DNA from: TMED23 sp964566055
Lineage (GTDB): Bacteria > Pseudomonadota > Alphaproteobacteria > Rhodospirillales > UBA2165
DNA length: 64,000 nucleotides
Assembly (NCBI GenBank): GCA_964566055.1
Contig: CAZMHI010000001.1
Location: 1 to 64,000 of the forward strand
Direction: 5' to 3'
Below, piece by piece: positions 34,286 through 43,159 of this stretch. How positions within the stretch are numbered: the stretch's first letter is position 1; every line of letters begins with the position of its first letter. The notes under the pieces are model-generated. The model searched no databases and was not told the origin of the DNA. It worked only from the letters and a program-made list of their open reading frames with translations. Made by a program: the position numbers and the translations under genes.

Positions 34286-34343
34286 GGGGACATCTTCTTG
34301 GCACGCCCTATCTGCCTTTACGCCGGACGCCTAAGGTGTCCCC
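34286..34343. repeat. Intergenic inverted repeat, GGGGACA-type
   Basis: GGGGACATCTT (34286-34296) and AAGGTGTCCCC (34333-34343) are imperfect inverted copies (one mismatch) around a 36-base centre. The unit lies between the lipoprotein gene and the next repeat. GGGGACA/TGTCCCC ends are typical of dispersed intergenic palindromes; there is no T run, so a terminator is unlikely. Confidence 0.55.
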
Positions 34344-34369
34344 TCTTAGAGCGTTGAAGCAGAAAATTA

Positions 34370-34520
34370 ACCACAGAGAACACAGAGCTCACAGAGAAAA
34401 CCACCCCCCACCCTAACCCTCCCCCGCAAGGAGGGAGGGGATGAGATCGAATGCCTTGCAACAATAGCCCCTTCCCTCCCCAATTTATTGGGCGGGGGAA
34501 GGTTGGGATGGGGAGGGTGC
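34370..34520. repeat. GC-rich intergenic repeat element
   Basis: Three CACAGAG units spaced 9 bases apart (34372, 34381, 34390) precede a GC-rich block in which CACCCCCCACCCTAACCC (from about 34401) is matched in reverse by GGTTGGGATGGGGAGGGTG (ending near 34519), giving an imperfect inverted repeat about 120 bases long with an internal CCCTCC/GGAGGG hairpin. The look is that of a MITE-like dispersed element of the kind common between bacterial genes. Whether copies exist elsewhere cannot be seen here. Confidence 0.55.
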
Positions 34521-34549
34521 CAAATGTCCACTCCCTTGGTGGCAGGAAA

Positions 34550-35173
34550 TTAAGGGGAAGGGGAATAGACCGCCACAATAGCGGTAATCCAAAAAGCAAG
34601 GGGACCAATTATTGTCGCCGTTGGCAAAAAGTATTCCCAAATATTTCGGCCAATAACATCGCGTTGAACAATTTTAGATAGGCTTTCAGCATTTCGTAAC
34701 TGTTCCTTTGTAGAAGAAAGAGTGGTTTCCCAATGACCTAAACGATGCCCAATCCTGTTTTTTGTGTACTCCCTTTGCGTAACATCAATAAAAATCTCGA
34801 AATCTTCGTCTTTTCCTTCATTCTGAGCATGAGCAACTTGATCACCAATTTCAGATATTTGCGCCTTCAAAGTACTTAAAGTTTTTAACCTTGCAGTACG
34901 CAAGCCTTGGCACTCCTGGTACCATTTAATCCAATCCTGGTGAGCATATACGAGAAAGCTAATCCAAAAATAAACGAGAACAATCGATATCAAATTAGGA
35001 ATAGAAAATGGAGATTTTGCTAAATCAATTTCTAATGGTGCAATCTTCGTAGGTGCCAATCCGAGCGATACCACTAGCAACCAAATTGAAAATGCGACTA
35101 TTAGATTTCTGCGAACTCGAACCGCCTCTTCCGACATTTTATATTCTGGAAATACTGGCTCTCCTTTCATCAT
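34550..35173 (-). CDS. Membrane protein of unknown function (orphan)
   Basis: 207 residues from the ATG at 35173. Three hydrophobic stretches: NLIVAFSIWLLVVSLGL near the start, ISIVLVYFWISFLVYAH, and FLPTATIIGPLAFWITAIVAVY at the C-terminus, with a charged helical region of about 90 residues between the second and third. The reading is noticeably more AT-rich than argE upstream, and its 3' end touches the repeat element, which suggests acquisition. GGGGGTG lies about 6 bases before the start. I recognise no family. The longer frame to 35230 would overlap argE. Confidence 0.55.
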   Translation of the reverse strand: MMKGEPVFPEYKMSEEAVRVRRNLIVAFSIWLLVVSLGLAPTKIAPLEIDLAKSPFSIPNLISIVLVYFWISFLVYAHQDWIKWYQECQGLRTARLKTLSTLKAQISEIGDQVAHAQNEGKDEDFEIFIDVTQREYTKNRIGHRLGHWETTLSSTKEQLRNAESLSKIVQRDVIGRNIWEYFLPTATIIGPLAFWITAIVAVYSPSP

Positions 35174-35184
35174 GCAATCACCCC

Positions 35185-36345
35185 CTACCCTGCCGCCCAA
35201 TCGGCGAGTTTGAGCAGGAACGCTTCGCATTCCTTGAGCTGTGCCAATTCGACATATTCATCCGGCCGATGGGCCTGGTCGATACTGCCGGGCCCGCAAA
35301 TTACCGAAGGTACGCCGGCTTCCTGAAATAATCCTGCCTCGGCGGCAAAAGACACCACGCCCGCCTGGTTTTGCCCCGTAAGCTGCCGCACCAGAGCTTC
35401 TGCCGGATTGTCGTCTGAGGCTTCCAAAGGCGGCGCCAAGACTTTTGTTTCGGTCACAATGTCAGCTTCCGGCGCGATCTCGCGCATGTTCGGGATTAAA
35501 ATATCTCGGCAGTAGTCTTTCATTTTTTGCAAAGCAAACTCGCCATCCCCACCCGAAATGGACCGGCAGTCCCAGACAAACTTACACTCCTCGGCAATAA
35601 TATTCAGCGCCGTGCCACCAGTTATAATGCCCGGAGAAATCGTTGAATGCGGGGGTTCAAAGCGCTCATCAATAGCGCCATTAGATTTCAACTCCTCGGC
35701 TATTTCGCTCAAATGATGAATGCAGGCAGCAGCAAAAGAGATTGCATTAACCCCCATATGAGTTTGCGAAGAATGGCCAGGCCGCCCGGTGACCGTAGTC
35801 TCGAACAGCGCCACGCCTTTATGCGCATTAACCAGTTTCATACTGGTCGGCTCACCGATGATGGCAGCCTGCGGAGGCGGCACATCTTTACACATCCGGG
35901 CAATCAACGCTGGCGCGCCAAGGCAGCCCACCTCCTCGTCATAGCTGAACACCAGATGCAGCGGCACTTTCAAATCACGGGCGATAAACTCCGGCACCAG
36001 GGACAAGGCGACGGCGATAAAACCCTTCATATCGCAGGCGCCCCGGCCATAAAGCTTGTTATCTTTTTCAATCATTTCAAATGGATCGGAGTGCCAGTCC
36101 TGACCTTCGACCGGCACCACATCTGTGTGGCCTGAGAGCACTATGCCGCCCTCAACCATTGGCCCGATGGTCGCGATCAGATCAGCCTTGGTGCCTTCTT
36201 CATTGGGCTCAATATTACAGCTGATATCGAAATCCGCGAGATAGCTCTGGATAAAGTCGATCAGGGCTTGGTTGGGTAGAGCCGATATCGTATCGAAGCC
36301 GATTAAAGACCTAAGAATTTCTTCGTAAGTCAATTTAGTTGGCAT
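35185..36345 (-). CDS. argE: Acetylornithine deacetylase
   Basis: 386 residues, M20 metallopeptidase fold. SGHTDVVPVEGQDWHSDPF (about 71-89) supplies the first zinc histidine and Asp, GRGACDMKGFIAV (about 100-112) the bridging Asp, DEEVGCLGAP (about 135-144) the catalytic Glu pair, and GEPTSMKLVNAHKG the substrate region. It releases acetate from N-acetylornithine, complementing argD/argF in this window. The TrkH gene ends directly before its start, so the two are cotranscribed. Confidence 0.92.
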   Translation of the reverse strand: MPTKLTYEEILRSLIGFDTISALPNQALIDFIQSYLADFDISCNIEPNEEGTKADLIATIGPMVEGGIVLSGHTDVVPVEGQDWHSDPFEMIEKDNKLYGRGACDMKGFIAVALSLVPEFIARDLKVPLHLVFSYDEEVGCLGAPALIARMCKDVPPPQAAIIGEPTSMKLVNAHKGVALFETTVTGRPGHSSQTHMGVNAISFAAACIHHLSEIAEELKSNGAIDERFEPPHSTISPGIITGGTALNIIAEECKFVWDCRSISGGDGEFALQKMKDYCRDILIPNMREIAPEADIVTETKVLAPPLEASDDNPAEALVRQLTGQNQAGVVSFAAEAGLFQEAGVPSVICGPGSIDQAHRPDEYVELAQLKECEAFLLKLADWAAG

Positions 36346-37794
36346 CTAAGCTCTCCAGAAGGCGCGGGTGAAGAGCACCATGACAGTGAACAGCTCCAAC
36401 CGACCCAACAGCATACCAATTGATAATATCCATTTGGCGGCCGTGGGCAAGCTGGCGTAATTCCCTTCCGGCCCAACCACCGGCCCCAGTCCCGGGCCGA
36501 CATTTGAAATGGCTGAAGCTGCCGCCGAAACACTGGTGATAAAGTCCAAACCCAAAAATGCCAGCGCTATCGCCAGCAGGGTATAGGTCAGGAAGAAAAC
36601 AAAGAAAAAACTCAAGACCGAACCGATAACCTCTTCCGGAATCGGCCGGCGATTGTAATAAGGAATGAACACGCCATGCGGCTGGGCGAGGTTTTGAAAC
36701 TGGGTTTTCGCCGCCGCATAAAGCACCTGAAAGCGGAATATCTTAATACCGCAGGTCGTTGAACCGGCACAGCCGCCAATAAACATAATGAAGAAAAACA
36801 CCGGGATGGCAAAATGACCCCAGGTATCAAACCCTGCCGTCGCATAGCCCGTCCCGGTCATAATCGAAACTACATTGAAGGACGAATAACGTAGCGCCAG
36901 TAACGGGTCTTCACCATTGCCGAGCCACAACCAGCCGGCAACGATGACCACAATAACCGCAAGTACGGTGAGAAACCACTGCACCTGGGTATCGCGCACC
37001 AAGTTGCCGGGCTTGCCTTGAAAGGCCATCAGATAGAGCAGAAACGGCAGACTGCCGAGAATCATGCCGACGGTAATAATCGCATCAACGATCCAGTTAT
37101 TGAAATGACCAACCGAGCCGTCATAGGTCGAAAACCCGCCGGTAGCGATGGTGGTCATGGCATGGGCGACCGCATCGAAACCACTCATTCCAGCAGCCCA
37201 CAACAGCACAGCCCAAATAAAAGTTAGGGCGACATAGATCACGCCAATCGCCGCAGCGACCTGAGCCGCCCGGGGCAAGGCTTTTTCCGATTGGTCGGAA
37301 GATTCCATGCGGAAGAGCTGCATACCGCCAACTCGCAACAGCGGCATCACAGCCAAAGCCATAACAATAATACCGATGCCACCCAGCCATTGCAGTAACG
37401 CCCGCCACAACAATAAACCAGGTGGTGCGGTATCCAGGTTAACGATGACGGTCGAGCCGGTTGTGGTGATGCCGGACATGGCTTCAAAGAAGGCATCGGT
37501 AATGCTGAGATCAAGCTGCGAGAAGGCAAACGGCAGGGCGGCGAAAGCCGTCAGCGCAATCCAGCTCATCGTCGTCAAAATAAAAGCTTGGCGCACCGAG
37601 AGATGGGCGCCGCCGGCACGGCTGGTGAGAGAAAGCGAAACGCCAATAAATAACGTAACCCCGGCAGCGACCGCAAAAACCTGCCAATCCGGATTACCGG
37701 CAATGACATCAGCAATCGCCGGCACAATCATCATGACAGCCAGTGTCGTCAGCAAAATCCCAAGGATTAAAAATATGGGGCGGAAGTCTATCAC
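36346..37794 (-). CDS. trkH: TrkH-type potassium uptake channel protein
   Basis: 482 residues with the four P-loop repeats of the Trk/Ktr fold: GITTTGSTV, ATGGFSTYDGS, TGTGYATAGFDTW and ISNVGPGLGPV each hold a selectivity-filter glycine. The N-terminal TM hairpin of the TrkH branch (FRPIFLILGILLTTLAVMM) is present. It moves K+ into the cell with a TrkA-type gating subunit, which is not nearby. Its stop abuts the argE start. Confidence 0.92.
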   Translation of the reverse strand: MIDFRPIFLILGILLTTLAVMMIVPAIADVIAGNPDWQVFAVAAGVTLFIGVSLSLTSRAGGAHLSVRQAFILTTMSWIALTAFAALPFAFSQLDLSITDAFFEAMSGITTTGSTVIVNLDTAPPGLLLWRALLQWLGGIGIIVMALAVMPLLRVGGMQLFRMESSDQSEKALPRAAQVAAAIGVIYVALTFIWAVLLWAAGMSGFDAVAHAMTTIATGGFSTYDGSVGHFNNWIVDAIITVGMILGSLPFLLYLMAFQGKPGNLVRDTQVQWFLTVLAVIVVIVAGWLWLGNGEDPLLALRYSSFNVVSIMTGTGYATAGFDTWGHFAIPVFFFIMFIGGCAGSTTCGIKIFRFQVLYAAAKTQFQNLAQPHGVFIPYYNRRPIPEEVIGSVLSFFFVFFLTYTLLAIALAFLGLDFITSVSAAASAISNVGPGLGPVVGPEGNYASLPTAAKWILSIGMLLGRLELFTVMVLFTRAFWRA

Positions 37795-37914
37795 GTCAAA
37801 TTGGTCCTAAGTTTTCACCGCTTTTAAATACGATGCTCCATTCATATGGAAATGGCCAATTATTTTTCGGCGTCTTATATTTCCTAAATCTGAGTTAAAA
37901 GACCCAATTTGATA

Positions 37915-38520
37915 TCAGCTATAATGGCCGTTTTTGGGATTACCAATAATCGCCATAAATTCACGCCGGGTCGACGGATCTTCCCGAAAGGCGCCCAGCA
38001 TCGTGCTGGTCACCATATTGACCCCCGGCTTATCAATGCCGCGGGTGGTCATGCATTCATGCGCCGCTTCAATCACTACAGCGACACCTATCGGGTCCAA
38101 GACGTCGTTCAAGGTGTTGGCGATCTGCGCTGTCATTTTTTCCTGAATTTGCAGCCGCCGGCCATAACTTTCGACCAGCCGGGCCAATTTACTGATCCCG
38201 ACAACGCGGGATTTTGGCAGATAGGCAATATGAACTTTACCCAAAATTGGCGCGATGTGATGTTCGCAATGGGAGGCAAATGGAATGTCTTTGAGCACGA
38301 CGACTTCATCATAGCCTTCGGTTTCGTCAAAGCTGCGGCCTAGAATTTTAACGGGATCATCTTCATAACCGCTGAAATATTCTTCATAAGCGCGCACCAC
38401 GCGGGCCGGCGTATCGATAAGGCCGTCACGGCTGGGATCATCGCCGGCCCATTGCAACAATACGCGAACAGCAGCTTCGGCTTCTTCCCGGCTTGGCTTG
38501 TTAGTATCGGTCACTTGCAC
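37915..38520 (-). CDS. folE: GTP cyclohydrolase I
   Basis: 201 residues. DIPFASHCEHHIAPILGKVHIAYLP (about 79-103) carries the zinc Cys and His ligands, SKLARLVESYGRRLQIQEKMTAQIA (about 110-134) and the late HECMTTRGIDKPG hold the third ligand and the GTP site. It makes 7,8-dihydroneopterin triphosphate for folate synthesis. Monocistronic here. Confidence 0.95.
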   Translation of the reverse strand: MQVTDTNKPSREEAEAAVRVLLQWAGDDPSRDGLIDTPARVVRAYEEYFSGYEDDPVKILGRSFDETEGYDEVVVLKDIPFASHCEHHIAPILGKVHIAYLPKSRVVGISKLARLVESYGRRLQIQEKMTAQIANTLNDVLDPIGVAVVIEAAHECMTTRGIDKPGVNMVTSTMLGAFREDPSTRREFMAIIGNPKNGHYS

Positions 38521-38689
38521 TTCCTCTCTTTGACGAAATGACCCGCCACCGGCGAGTCACTATTACCCCCAATTTGCACCAATTAGCGGGCGCGTCATTC
38601 TTAAGTAATTCCAAAACGGGCATAACATAGCGATTTTTTCCGCTTGCACCAGCCCGAAGCGGTAACCTGCTGTAAATATTGAATAAATA

Positions 38690-39082
38690 TCAGTTTATTA
38701 GAGTTAGATCATGTGGTGAATCGAGCGAAAATGCAGGCACGGATACACTAAAATTATTACCGGTTTGGTCAATCATCTGATAGGAGCCGACCATAAAGCC
38801 GGAAGGCGTCGCCAGTGGTGTGCCGCTGGTATATTCGAAACTCTCACCCGGCTCCAACACCGGCTGCTCACCGACCACGCCTTCGCCGCGCACTTCATGA
38901 ACCCGGCCTTGTGAATCGGTGATGTGCCAATGGCGCCGCATCAGCTGCACCCGGTCGTCACCTTGGTTTTCGATCCGAATGTGATATGCCCAAACATAGT
39001 GAAAATCCTCAGGTTCAGACTGATCTTCCATAAAAGTCGGATCAACAGAAATCTTGATCGATTTGGTCACTTCCGAATACAT
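38690..39082 (-). CDS. apaG: ApaG family protein
   Basis: 131 residues from the ATG at 39082 (MYSEVTKSIKISVDPTFMED), the usual length; an ATG 12 codons upstream (39118) would give 143 without a better ribosome site. YVWAYHIRIENQGDDRVQLMRRHWHITDSQGRVHEVRGEGVVGEQPVLEPGESFEYTSGTPLATPSGFMVGSYQMI is the diagnostic fibronectin-III-like fold with its GxGVVGxQP motif, shown here as pieces across residues 35-110. The family is linked genetically to Co/Mg homeostasis and diadenosine tetraphosphate; its biochemical activity is not settled. Confidence 0.9.
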   Translation of the reverse strand: MYSEVTKSIKISVDPTFMEDQSEPEDFHYVWAYHIRIENQGDDRVQLMRRHWHITDSQGRVHEVRGEGVVGEQPVLEPGESFEYTSGTPLATPSGFMVGSYQMIDQTGNNFSVSVPAFSLDSPHDLTLIN

Positions 39083-39174
39083 GTCTGGTCCATCGGCTAA
39101 ACAATTTAAATCGCTCATATTTTGTTTAGCACGATTCGCGGAATCAAAACACTTATTTCGGTCAGGCTCAAATT

Positions 39175-40098
39175 TTAGAGCGCGGGCGCCGGCCCTACAG
39201 TAATTTCGACCCGGCGGTTAGCCGGCTCTTTAAAACCATCAGCAGTAGCTATTTTCGGGCGCGATTCTCCGAAGGCATGGGCGGCAATCATCTGCACTGG
39301 AATACCACGCTCAATCAGGGCGCGGCGTACGGCTTCAGAACGGCGACGGGAAAGATTTAAATTATATGGCTTTTTGCCGGCCCGGTCGGCATGACCAGCC
39401 AACAGGATCGCCACCGGCGCACCGGCGCGATAGGCCTCAACAACTTTATCGATCTGATCTTTTCCAGCCTTACCGATCACCGCTTTATCGAAGGAAAAAT
39501 GCAGCGTGTAAGTGCGCGTTTCATGTGCTGAGCGCGGCGAAATCAGCGTTTGGCGGGCTGGTATCAGGCGCGCCTTATTAGCCACCGGTAAATAACGGCT
39601 CCTGGCCAGGGCGGCCATTTCTTCCAACCGCTCAACCGCCGCATAAAAGCCGTTCCGGCATTTGGCGATATCATCGAGCTGCCAATTTTCTTCCCGCTGC
39701 TCGATCCAGCAATCAAAATTCACCTGCGCGGCGGCGGCGACTTTGGGCAGCTGAACTTTCGCATGACGATCCAGAATATGGACAAGACGTTCCCGCGCAC
39801 CCTTGAAAGTTTTTTGCTGATCTTTGGTCAGCCACCAATCGGCGACTTTCTCCGGGTCCACGGCCTTATTGGCAAAAGCCTGCTGCGCTTTTTCGCCAAA
39901 ATGTGCACCGTCGATCAGATCCACCATATCGTCATGTTCGGAAATGGCGAATTTCTTGTAAGCGCGGCCAAGTTCGGCAGAAAAACTGCTGCCCTCACCA
40001 TTTTGTTGACGCAGCGCATCGTAATCAAAGGTCGCGCCACAGGCAGAAACCATCAAAGCGATGCCAAGTAAGGCGATTTTTTGTGCAAATTGAAACAT
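39175..40098 (-). CDS. OmpA-family lipoprotein
   Basis: 307 residues. MFQFAQKIALLGIALMVSACG is a lipoprotein signal with lipobox VSAC; GGGGAGGTAGCT precedes the ATG at 40098, which rules out the upstream ATG at 40140. A helical region (about 30-185) precedes the C-terminal OmpA domain (about 200-305) with LHFSFDKAVIGKAGKDQID, LAGHADRAGKKPYNLNLSRRRSEAVRRAL and HAFGESRPKIATADG. It should anchor the outer membrane to peptidoglycan. The helical domain is not assigned to a known family. Confidence 0.85.
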   Translation of the reverse strand: MFQFAQKIALLGIALMVSACGATFDYDALRQQNGEGSSFSAELGRAYKKFAISEHDDMVDLIDGAHFGEKAQQAFANKAVDPEKVADWWLTKDQQKTFKGARERLVHILDRHAKVQLPKVAAAAQVNFDCWIEQREENWQLDDIAKCRNGFYAAVERLEEMAALARSRYLPVANKARLIPARQTLISPRSAHETRTYTLHFSFDKAVIGKAGKDQIDKVVEAYRAGAPVAILLAGHADRAGKKPYNLNLSRRRSEAVRRALIERGIPVQMIAAHAFGESRPKIATADGFKEPANRRVEITVGPAPAL

Positions 40099-40195
40099 AG
40101 CTACCTCCCCGGTAAAATTTCCAGGCAGGCAAAATCGCAATCAATCGAGGCCTACAGAAGGCGCAATAAGGCAACAAAGTGACATTCTCAGGGTA

Positions 40196-41029
40196 TTAGT
40201 TTGTCGCGAATTTAATCGGTGTGCTGAGATCAAGCGTCTGACCGGTGGCCGATCTTTCAAATTCCGGCAAGACATCCAGGCTCGGCCAGAGGCCATTTTC
40301 AAGGCAATCCGCATAGCCGGCGGGTAAATCTTGCCGACGCATTTTTTTTGCTGTTTCAGCAGCCTCATAGGTCAGTGCCAGATGCTGGATTTCAAGCCCA
40401 TCATCTTTGGGCTTTAATATGCTGTACCACACCCGGGGCGTGCCATCATTGGCCGGCATGCCGATCACTCCCGGATTGTGCCAAAGCTTGTTGCCGACGA
40501 TCCTGGTAAATGGCAGGCCGCAATGACCGCCGATCACACCGTCACAGGCCGCAAGTTTAATCTCATCGGCGAGCACCGATTCAGGAGAAGAGGCAAAAAT
40601 AAATTGGGCAATTTCAGAAACACTGCCGTGAATAACCGCAAGCTCCAATCCTGCTGCTTCAAGCTTGATTATCTTGGGAAGTGACCGCATCCAGGTCTTT
40701 GCATCTTCATCCAGCTGGGATGAGGCATAGGCGTACCATTGCACCGACATCAGATCACAGGCCGTCCCTTCTTCAAAACCACAACCGCAATCCGCGGCTC
40801 CAGAACCAAGCTGCTCCTCACAATTACCCATCACCACAGCAATGCCGTTGTCGCGAAGCAGCGCCACGGTCTCGTACGGGTCGGCACAATAGGCCACGAC
40901 ATCACCGGTGCAAATTATATGATCATTGGAAATACCGAAACGGCTGGCTTCATTTAACAGCGCCTCGGTCGCCTCAAGATTTCCATAAGCGCCGCCAAAG
41001 AGCAGAACCGGGCCCACAGCCCGCTTAAT
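40196..41029 (-). CDS. Metallophosphoesterase-like protein with degenerate metal site (start lost in N run)
   Basis: About 277 residues visible; the start codon lies in or beyond the N run at 41030-41039. The chain follows the calcineurin-like fold: CTGDVVAYCADP (GD motif), VMGNCEE (GN motif), VIHGS (H motif), GGHCGLPF in place of GHTH and HNPGVIGMP. The first motif, normally DxH, reads FGGAYGN, so both the Asp and the His are replaced; the second His of GHTH is also missing. It may therefore be inactive or bind metal differently. As printed it is joined in frame to the radical SAM gene, which I take to be an effect of the gap. Confidence 0.7.
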   Translation of the reverse strand: MKRAVGPVLLFGGAYGNLEATEALLNEASRFGISNDHIICTGDVVAYCADPYETVALLRDNGIAVVMGNCEEQLGSGAADCGCGFEEGTACDLMSVQWYAYASSQLDEDAKTWMRSLPKIIKLEAAGLELAVIHGSVSEIAQFIFASSPESVLADEIKLAACDGVIGGHCGLPFTRIVGNKLWHNPGVIGMPANDGTPRVWYSILKPKDDGLEIQHLALTYEAAETAKKMRRQDLPAGYADCLENGLWPSLDVLPEFERSATGQTLDLSTPIKFATN

Positions 41030-41039
41030 NNNNNNNNNN
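41030..41039. other. Assembly gap (10 N)
   Basis: Ten N fall between the C-terminal cysteines of the radical SAM protein and the first strand of the metallophosphoesterase. A fixed ten-base run usually marks a scaffold join of unknown size. The missing sequence should contain the radical SAM stop and the next gene's start. Confidence 0.9.
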
Positions 41040-41992
41040 CAGGAGCCGCCGCCCAACACACAGAAGCGAGCGCAATGTGGATGATTGAGCTTCACCGATT
41101 TAGCAGCCTCTGTGAGACCGTGGCCGAGATCAAACTGAGTATCGTAAGGCAACAAGGTACAAGGCGTAACAACAGGCCGGCTCTCCCCTTTCCTTTTTAC
41201 AATCATCCGCGAGGTTGCGCACATCATGGCATCAGGCCTGACACCCAAAATATCCCAGCAAGCAACGGTGATTTCCGGCACATCCAGGCTCGCATTCATT
41301 TCAGGGAATAGCACCAGCGCCAACGGATCATCGGCATCGATATCAATCGTCAATTCTTCAAATAATTGAGCATAGGCCGCGCGGGCCTCAGCTTCGCTTT
41401 CTTCCCAGCGCTGACGTCCGGCAGCCGCGACATTAAGACCATGTGAGGCAGCCCAGATGAGCCCGTCGACCATCGGCTGCCAGCTATTTTTTCCGCGCAG
41501 TTCTTCATGTCCAGACTGCGTATGATGATCTATGGAAATCCTAAGACTAAGCTTGCTGCCAAACCGTTCTTTTAGTTCCAGCAATTCCCGTTTTTTATGC
41601 TGCATCGGTTTCATCGCATTGGTCAGCACCAGAACTTCAAATCCGCGCTCCAGCGAGGCTTCGATCATCGTGATGATATCCGGGTTCATAAAGGGCTCGC
41701 CGCCGGTAAAGGCGATCTCTTCAACGGGTATGCCGGCAGTTTCAATTTCATCGAGGTAAGAGATAACTTCAGCCTGGCTGAGATAGGCCAGCCGGTCATT
41801 GGTCGGCGAAGATTCGATATAGCAATCAAGACAGGTCAGATTGCAGAGTGTACCGGTGTTAAACCAAACGGTGCGGAGATGCGTTAGACCGACCACCGCC
41901 CGCTCGGCGCCATCAGCCGTAAGGTCCGGGTTTTGAAACTTACGGGGATCGAGCAGAGGTGCAGTTGACATATCGTCAGGCATGGGGGCCAT
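41040..41992 (-). CDS. Radical SAM protein (C-terminus interrupted by N run)
   Basis: 317 residues visible. CNLTCLDC (about 49-56) is the C-x3-C-x2-C site for the [4Fe-4S]/SAM cluster, and FTGGEPFMNPDI (about 94-105) the GGE motif; later segments LRISIDHHTQSGHEELRG and HCARFCVLGGGSC supply a His and Cys-rich end that could bind a second cluster. The stop is hidden by the gap. The start at 41992 is not well marked; an ATG at codon 8 is also possible. It is the upstream partner of the metallophosphoesterase, a pairing that suggests a shared pathway. The substrate is unknown. Confidence 0.75.
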
Positions 41993-42145
41993 CTTTCTAA
42001 ATTAAGCGTGGGCGTAATTTAAATATGAAACGCCGGATTGCAATTCAAAAAACCGTGTTTCTCCTGCCTGCCAAAGGTTTTATAGCCTGCTGTCTCATGT
42101 TATGAATATCTGAATAATAAATAAAAATTCGGGGAGAGAAGTTAC

Positions 42146-43078
42146 ATGCCTGTTCGCAATCTTCAGCATTATGCGTTAACCGTGCCGGATCTGGAAATCG
42201 GCAGCAAATTCTTTACCGATTTTGGCCTGGAAACGTCGCTGCGGGACGGCAACGTCATCGCCCGCTGCTTTGGCCGGGATCAGGATCAGGTTATCCTCAC
42301 TGAAGGTGAGCGCAAACGTCTGCATCATGTCAGTTTTGGCACTACGGCAGATGACTTACCGGAGCTGCAAAATAATCTAGAAGCCGCCGGCATTAAACTC
42401 GTTGATGCGCCGAAAGAAACGCCTGGTGACGGCATTTGGTTTGAAGACTTTGACAACATGCTGACCAATATCTGTGTTGCCGAAGACACACCTTGGCAAG
42501 AAGGCCTGGCACCTACCTTTAACACACCCACGAGCCGGCCCCGACTCGGCCAACGGACAGAACTTATTACCGACCCGCCTGTGCAGCCCCGCCGCTTAGG
42601 GCATTTGGTTTTGTTCACCAAAGATGCGGTGCGCAAACAGCAATTCTATATCGACACACTCGGATTGGCGCTGGCTGACCGGGTTGCTGATTTTTTGCAT
42701 TTTCTCTACAGCCCTGCCGGCAGCGATCACCATATAGTGGCCATTGCTCAATCCGGCGATTACGGCATCCAGCATGTCGGCTTTGAGGTTGGCAGCACAG
42801 ACGAAGTCGGCATGGGTGGCCGCCAGATGATGGACAAAGGCTATATCCATTGCTGGGGCCCTGGACGTCATGGGCCGGGCTCAAACGTGTTTTTCTATAT
42901 GCGCGATCCCTGGAACAGCATTGTCGAATATTTTGCCGATATGGATTACATCGAAGCCGGCACCGACTGGCAACCGGTTGACTGGGCGACCAAAGAGGAA
43001 ACCGTGATTTGGGGTGATAACGAGCCCAAGGATTTTCCGACCAATTTTGAAATCCTTGACGGCCCCGGTATGCACTAA
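42146..43078 (+). CDS. VOC-fold protein, extradiol dioxygenase-like
   Basis: 310 residues with two vicinal-oxygen-chelate modules: MPVRNLQHYALTVPDLEIGSKFF (1-23) and RRLGHLVLFTKDAVRKQQFYIDTLGL (about 149-174). H153 in LGHLVLF, H212 or so in IQHVGFEVG and E269 or so in SIVEYFADMDYIE are placed like the 2-His-1-Glu iron site of catechol 2,3-dioxygenases. A ring-cleaving role is therefore possible, which would suit the phenolic genes elsewhere, but glyoxalase-like members share the fold. GGGGAGAGAAG lies just before the ATG. Confidence 0.8.
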   Translation: MPVRNLQHYALTVPDLEIGSKFFTDFGLETSLRDGNVIARCFGRDQDQVILTEGERKRLHHVSFGTTADDLPELQNNLEAAGIKLVDAPKETPGDGIWFEDFDNMLTNICVAEDTPWQEGLAPTFNTPTSRPRLGQRTELITDPPVQPRRLGHLVLFTKDAVRKQQFYIDTLGLALADRVADFLHFLYSPAGSDHHIVAIAQSGDYGIQHVGFEVGSTDEVGMGGRQMMDKGYIHCWGPGRHGPGSNVFFYMRDPWNSIVEYFADMDYIEAGTDWQPVDWATKEETVIWGDNEPKDFPTNFEILDGPGMH

Positions 43079-43159
43079 TTTTGAACTATCAGCACTTGTG
43101 TCCCTGAGCAATGAGGACTACTTAAGCTGCCTGAAATTGAAGAACCCAGGAGTTATCTT

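Noticed and set aside
34318..34608. 96-codon frame on the minus strand rich in Pro, Leu and Gly
   Set aside because: It translates the intergenic repeat element and its flank; it has no ribosome site and repeats the GGGLGWGV pattern typical of such repeats.
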